Of a stretch of 64,000 nucleotides of DNA, positions 62,938 through 64,000 are shown one piece after another (the first letter of the stretch is position 1; each line of letters opens with the position of its first letter). A program made the position numbers and the translations under genes. Below the pieces are notes generated by a model. The model saw nothing but the letters and a program-made list of their open reading frames with translations. It was not told the DNA's origin and did not search any database. Origin of the DNA: Clostridia bacterium. Lineage in GTDB: Bacteria > Bacillota > Clostridia > TANB77 > CAG-508. The stretch is taken from contig JAFWHH010000008.1 of the NCBI GenBank assembly GCA_017512025.1, positions 1 to 64,000 on the forward strand, written 5' to 3'.

Positions 62938-62957
62938 GTACCTTTAATATTTAACTT

Positions 62958-63230
62958 TTAGATGTACCACTTTGGAACCATGAAAATATTTAAATCCCAA
63001 ACTTCTAATACTAAGAAAAGTACAATTGTTATTGTAATACTTATTAATCCAAGTACTAGACCTGTGATTTTTAATTTATTCTTTTTCTCAAAAATAATAC
63101 TTAGTATACCAAATATAATTGCTAGAATTCCAAAGAATACTGATATTACGATAAAGCACATTGTTGCAAGTGATATTATACCAAATATCATCGCTGTAAC
63201 ACCTAATGCTACTCTCTCTTCATTTTCCAT
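62958..63230 (-). CDS. DUF4190-type small membrane protein
   Basis: 90 residues with two or three hydrophobic helices: ALGVTAMIFGIISLATMCFIVISVFFGILAIIFG-type pairs with Gly spacing (quoted in part), a basic loop KKNKLK, and a third helix ISITITIVLFLVLEV. The GxxSL-x(n)-GILAIIFGILS pattern fits DUF4190. No known function. Single-gene unit with promoter and terminator. Confidence 0.75.
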   Translation of the reverse strand: MENEERVALGVTAMIFGIISLATMCFIVISVFFGILAIIFGILSIIFEKKNKLKITGLVLGLISITITIVLFLVLEVWDLNIFMVPKWYI

Positions 63231-63264
63231 ATCGAAATCCTCCTTTGTTATAAACTCTATAATT

Positions 63265-63293
63265 ATTATATAAAATTAGTATACCAATGTCAA
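63265..63293 (-). promoter_or_regulatory. Promoter of the DUF4190 gene
   Basis: TTGACA -35 (63288-63293), 17-base spacer, TATAAT -10 (63265-63270), immediately after the helicase stop codon. Confidence 0.8.
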
Positions 63294-63294
63294 A

Positions 63295-64000
63295 TTATGA
63301 ATTTGCTACCTCAATACTTACTTTCTTACCTTTTATTGTATTTCCATTCATACAAGAAATAATCTCTTCAACGTAATTACTTGGAACTTCAACAAATGAA
63401 AAATTATCTAAAATATTAATCTTTCCAATGTCGCTACCAGATACAGCTGTGTTAGCTGCAATGCTTCCTATAACATCTTTAGCCATTAATTTATCCTTCT
63501 TACCTAGACTAAAGAATAGCTTAATATATCCATTTTCATCTGCTTGGTAATGAGCTTCCTCGTCTCTTCCATTTATAATAGAAAACATTGATCTAGCTAG
63601 CTCTTTTAAATCTGTATTTTCATCATTGATTAGGTTCTCAAATAAATCGGATTTTACATATGATTTAGAATTCATTAAATTTCCAATTTTACTTACAAGC
63701 TCTGCATCCTTAGCTTCATTTATTTCAGTAACTGTTGGTATTTTTTTAAACTTGATTTTAGTCTTAGCAAAAGCTTCAATTTCTTCTAGCTTATTCTTTT
63801 CCTTACCAACAACATATGTTATTGATTTACCAACATTATTATTTCTTCCGGTTCTACCAATTCTGTGGACATAGTACTCGTTTTCTTGTGGAATATCATA
63901 ATTGATTACTAAATCTAAATTTGCAACGTCAATACCTCTTGCTGCGACATCAGTTGCAATTAATATTTTAATATCTCCATTTTTAAACTTCTTGATTGTT
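63295..64000 (-). CDS. DEAD-box RNA helicase, C-terminal part (5' end beyond the window)
   Basis: The reading frame is open to the right edge, so only the last 235 residues are seen. Helicase motifs V and VI are clear: [12 protein letters not shown] and VHRIGRTGR. The end ([50 protein letters not shown]) is a DbpA-type RNA-binding domain, as in CshA/DbpA/YxiN relatives that act on rRNA or mRNA. The apparent internal start at 63675 is not a real start, since the frame continues upstream. No terminator is visible before the DUF4190 promoter. Confidence 0.92.
   Translation of the reverse strand, partial: TIKKFKNGDIKILIATDVAARGIDVANLDLVINYDIPQENEYYVHRIGRTGRNNNVGKSITYVVGKEKNKLEEIEAFAKTKIKFKKIPTVTEINEAKDAELVSKIGNLMNSKSYVKSDLFENLINDENTDLKELARSMFSIINGRDEEAHYQADENGYIKLFFSLGKKDKLMAKDVIGSIAANTAVSGSDIGKINILDNFSFVEVPSNYVEEIISCMNGNTIKGKKVSIEVANS

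Overview
The window comes from a low-GC Gram-positive bacterium, most likely an uncultured gut member of the Clostridia. The pointers are an AT-rich background of roughly 30% GC judged by eye, strong purine-rich ribosome binding sites, RNase J, a T-box on thrS, an L21 leader, a Mn2+ riboswitch of the yybP-ykoY class, and a broken copy of the sporulation regulator SpoIIID. Fifty-seven of the 58 coding regions I accept lie on the minus strand, so transcription (and probably the replication fork) runs leftward. No tRNA, rRNA, CRISPR array or insertion sequence lies inside the window, but bases 1-505 hold three tandem consensus promoters that almost certainly drive an rRNA operon just beyond the left edge.

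Layout by position. 0.5-6.9 kb: DUF951 protein, hisS, gltX, a transglutaminase-like protein and RNase J with a long structured leader. 7.2-7.9 kb: a GC-shifted gene of unknown function. 8-14.8 kb: a six-gene translation and lipid operon (P-loop/Asp23-like protein, Cmk-PlsC fusion, S1 protein, TypA, unknown, TrmR). 14.9-20.7 kb: a MATE transporter fused to a cytidylate-kinase-like domain, a GNAT-like protein, and a P-type cation ATPase behind a Mn2+ riboswitch. 20.7-26.8 kb: a sortase-assembled pilus locus resembling the streptococcal FCT region. 26.9-31.4 kb: several GC-shifted genes with their own promoters and terminators, interrupted by rplU-rpmA and an ArsC/Spx-like gene. 31.5-40.4 kb: degenerate ALDH-like, SDR, VanZ-like, Lys-rich and CmpB-like proteins, deoB, and thrS under a T-box. 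40.5-45.5 kb: secreted metalloprotease-like protein, queA, tgt and a WG-repeat surface protein. 45.7-54.8 kb: greA, an unknown, a GH18 envelope enzyme, pgi, a frameshifted paralogue of the WG-repeat protein, the U32 protein TrhP, broken spoIIID and a G5 protein. 55-64 kb: an unusual ParB-like plus DnaB-like pair downstream of lepB, then dgkA, an acyl-CoA ligase, an Rsm22-like methyltransferase, a DUF4190 protein and the 3' end of a DEAD-box helicase gene.

Several genes work together. TrhP and TrmR would make 5-methoxyuridine at tRNA position 34, and QueA and Tgt would make queuosine at the same position. The pilus locus has a shaft pilin, a minor pilin, a class B sortase, a beta-helix putative tip protein and a signal-peptidase homologue that has lost both catalytic residues. 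The most unusual points are that pseudo-peptidase, the DnaB-like/ParB-like pair, the two gene fusions, the single-nucleotide frameshifts (two in A-runs, one in spoIIID), the L27 protein lacking the Firmicutes N-terminal extension, and the scattered GC-shifted single-gene cassettes. All functional calls are from sequence inspection alone; no search was run.
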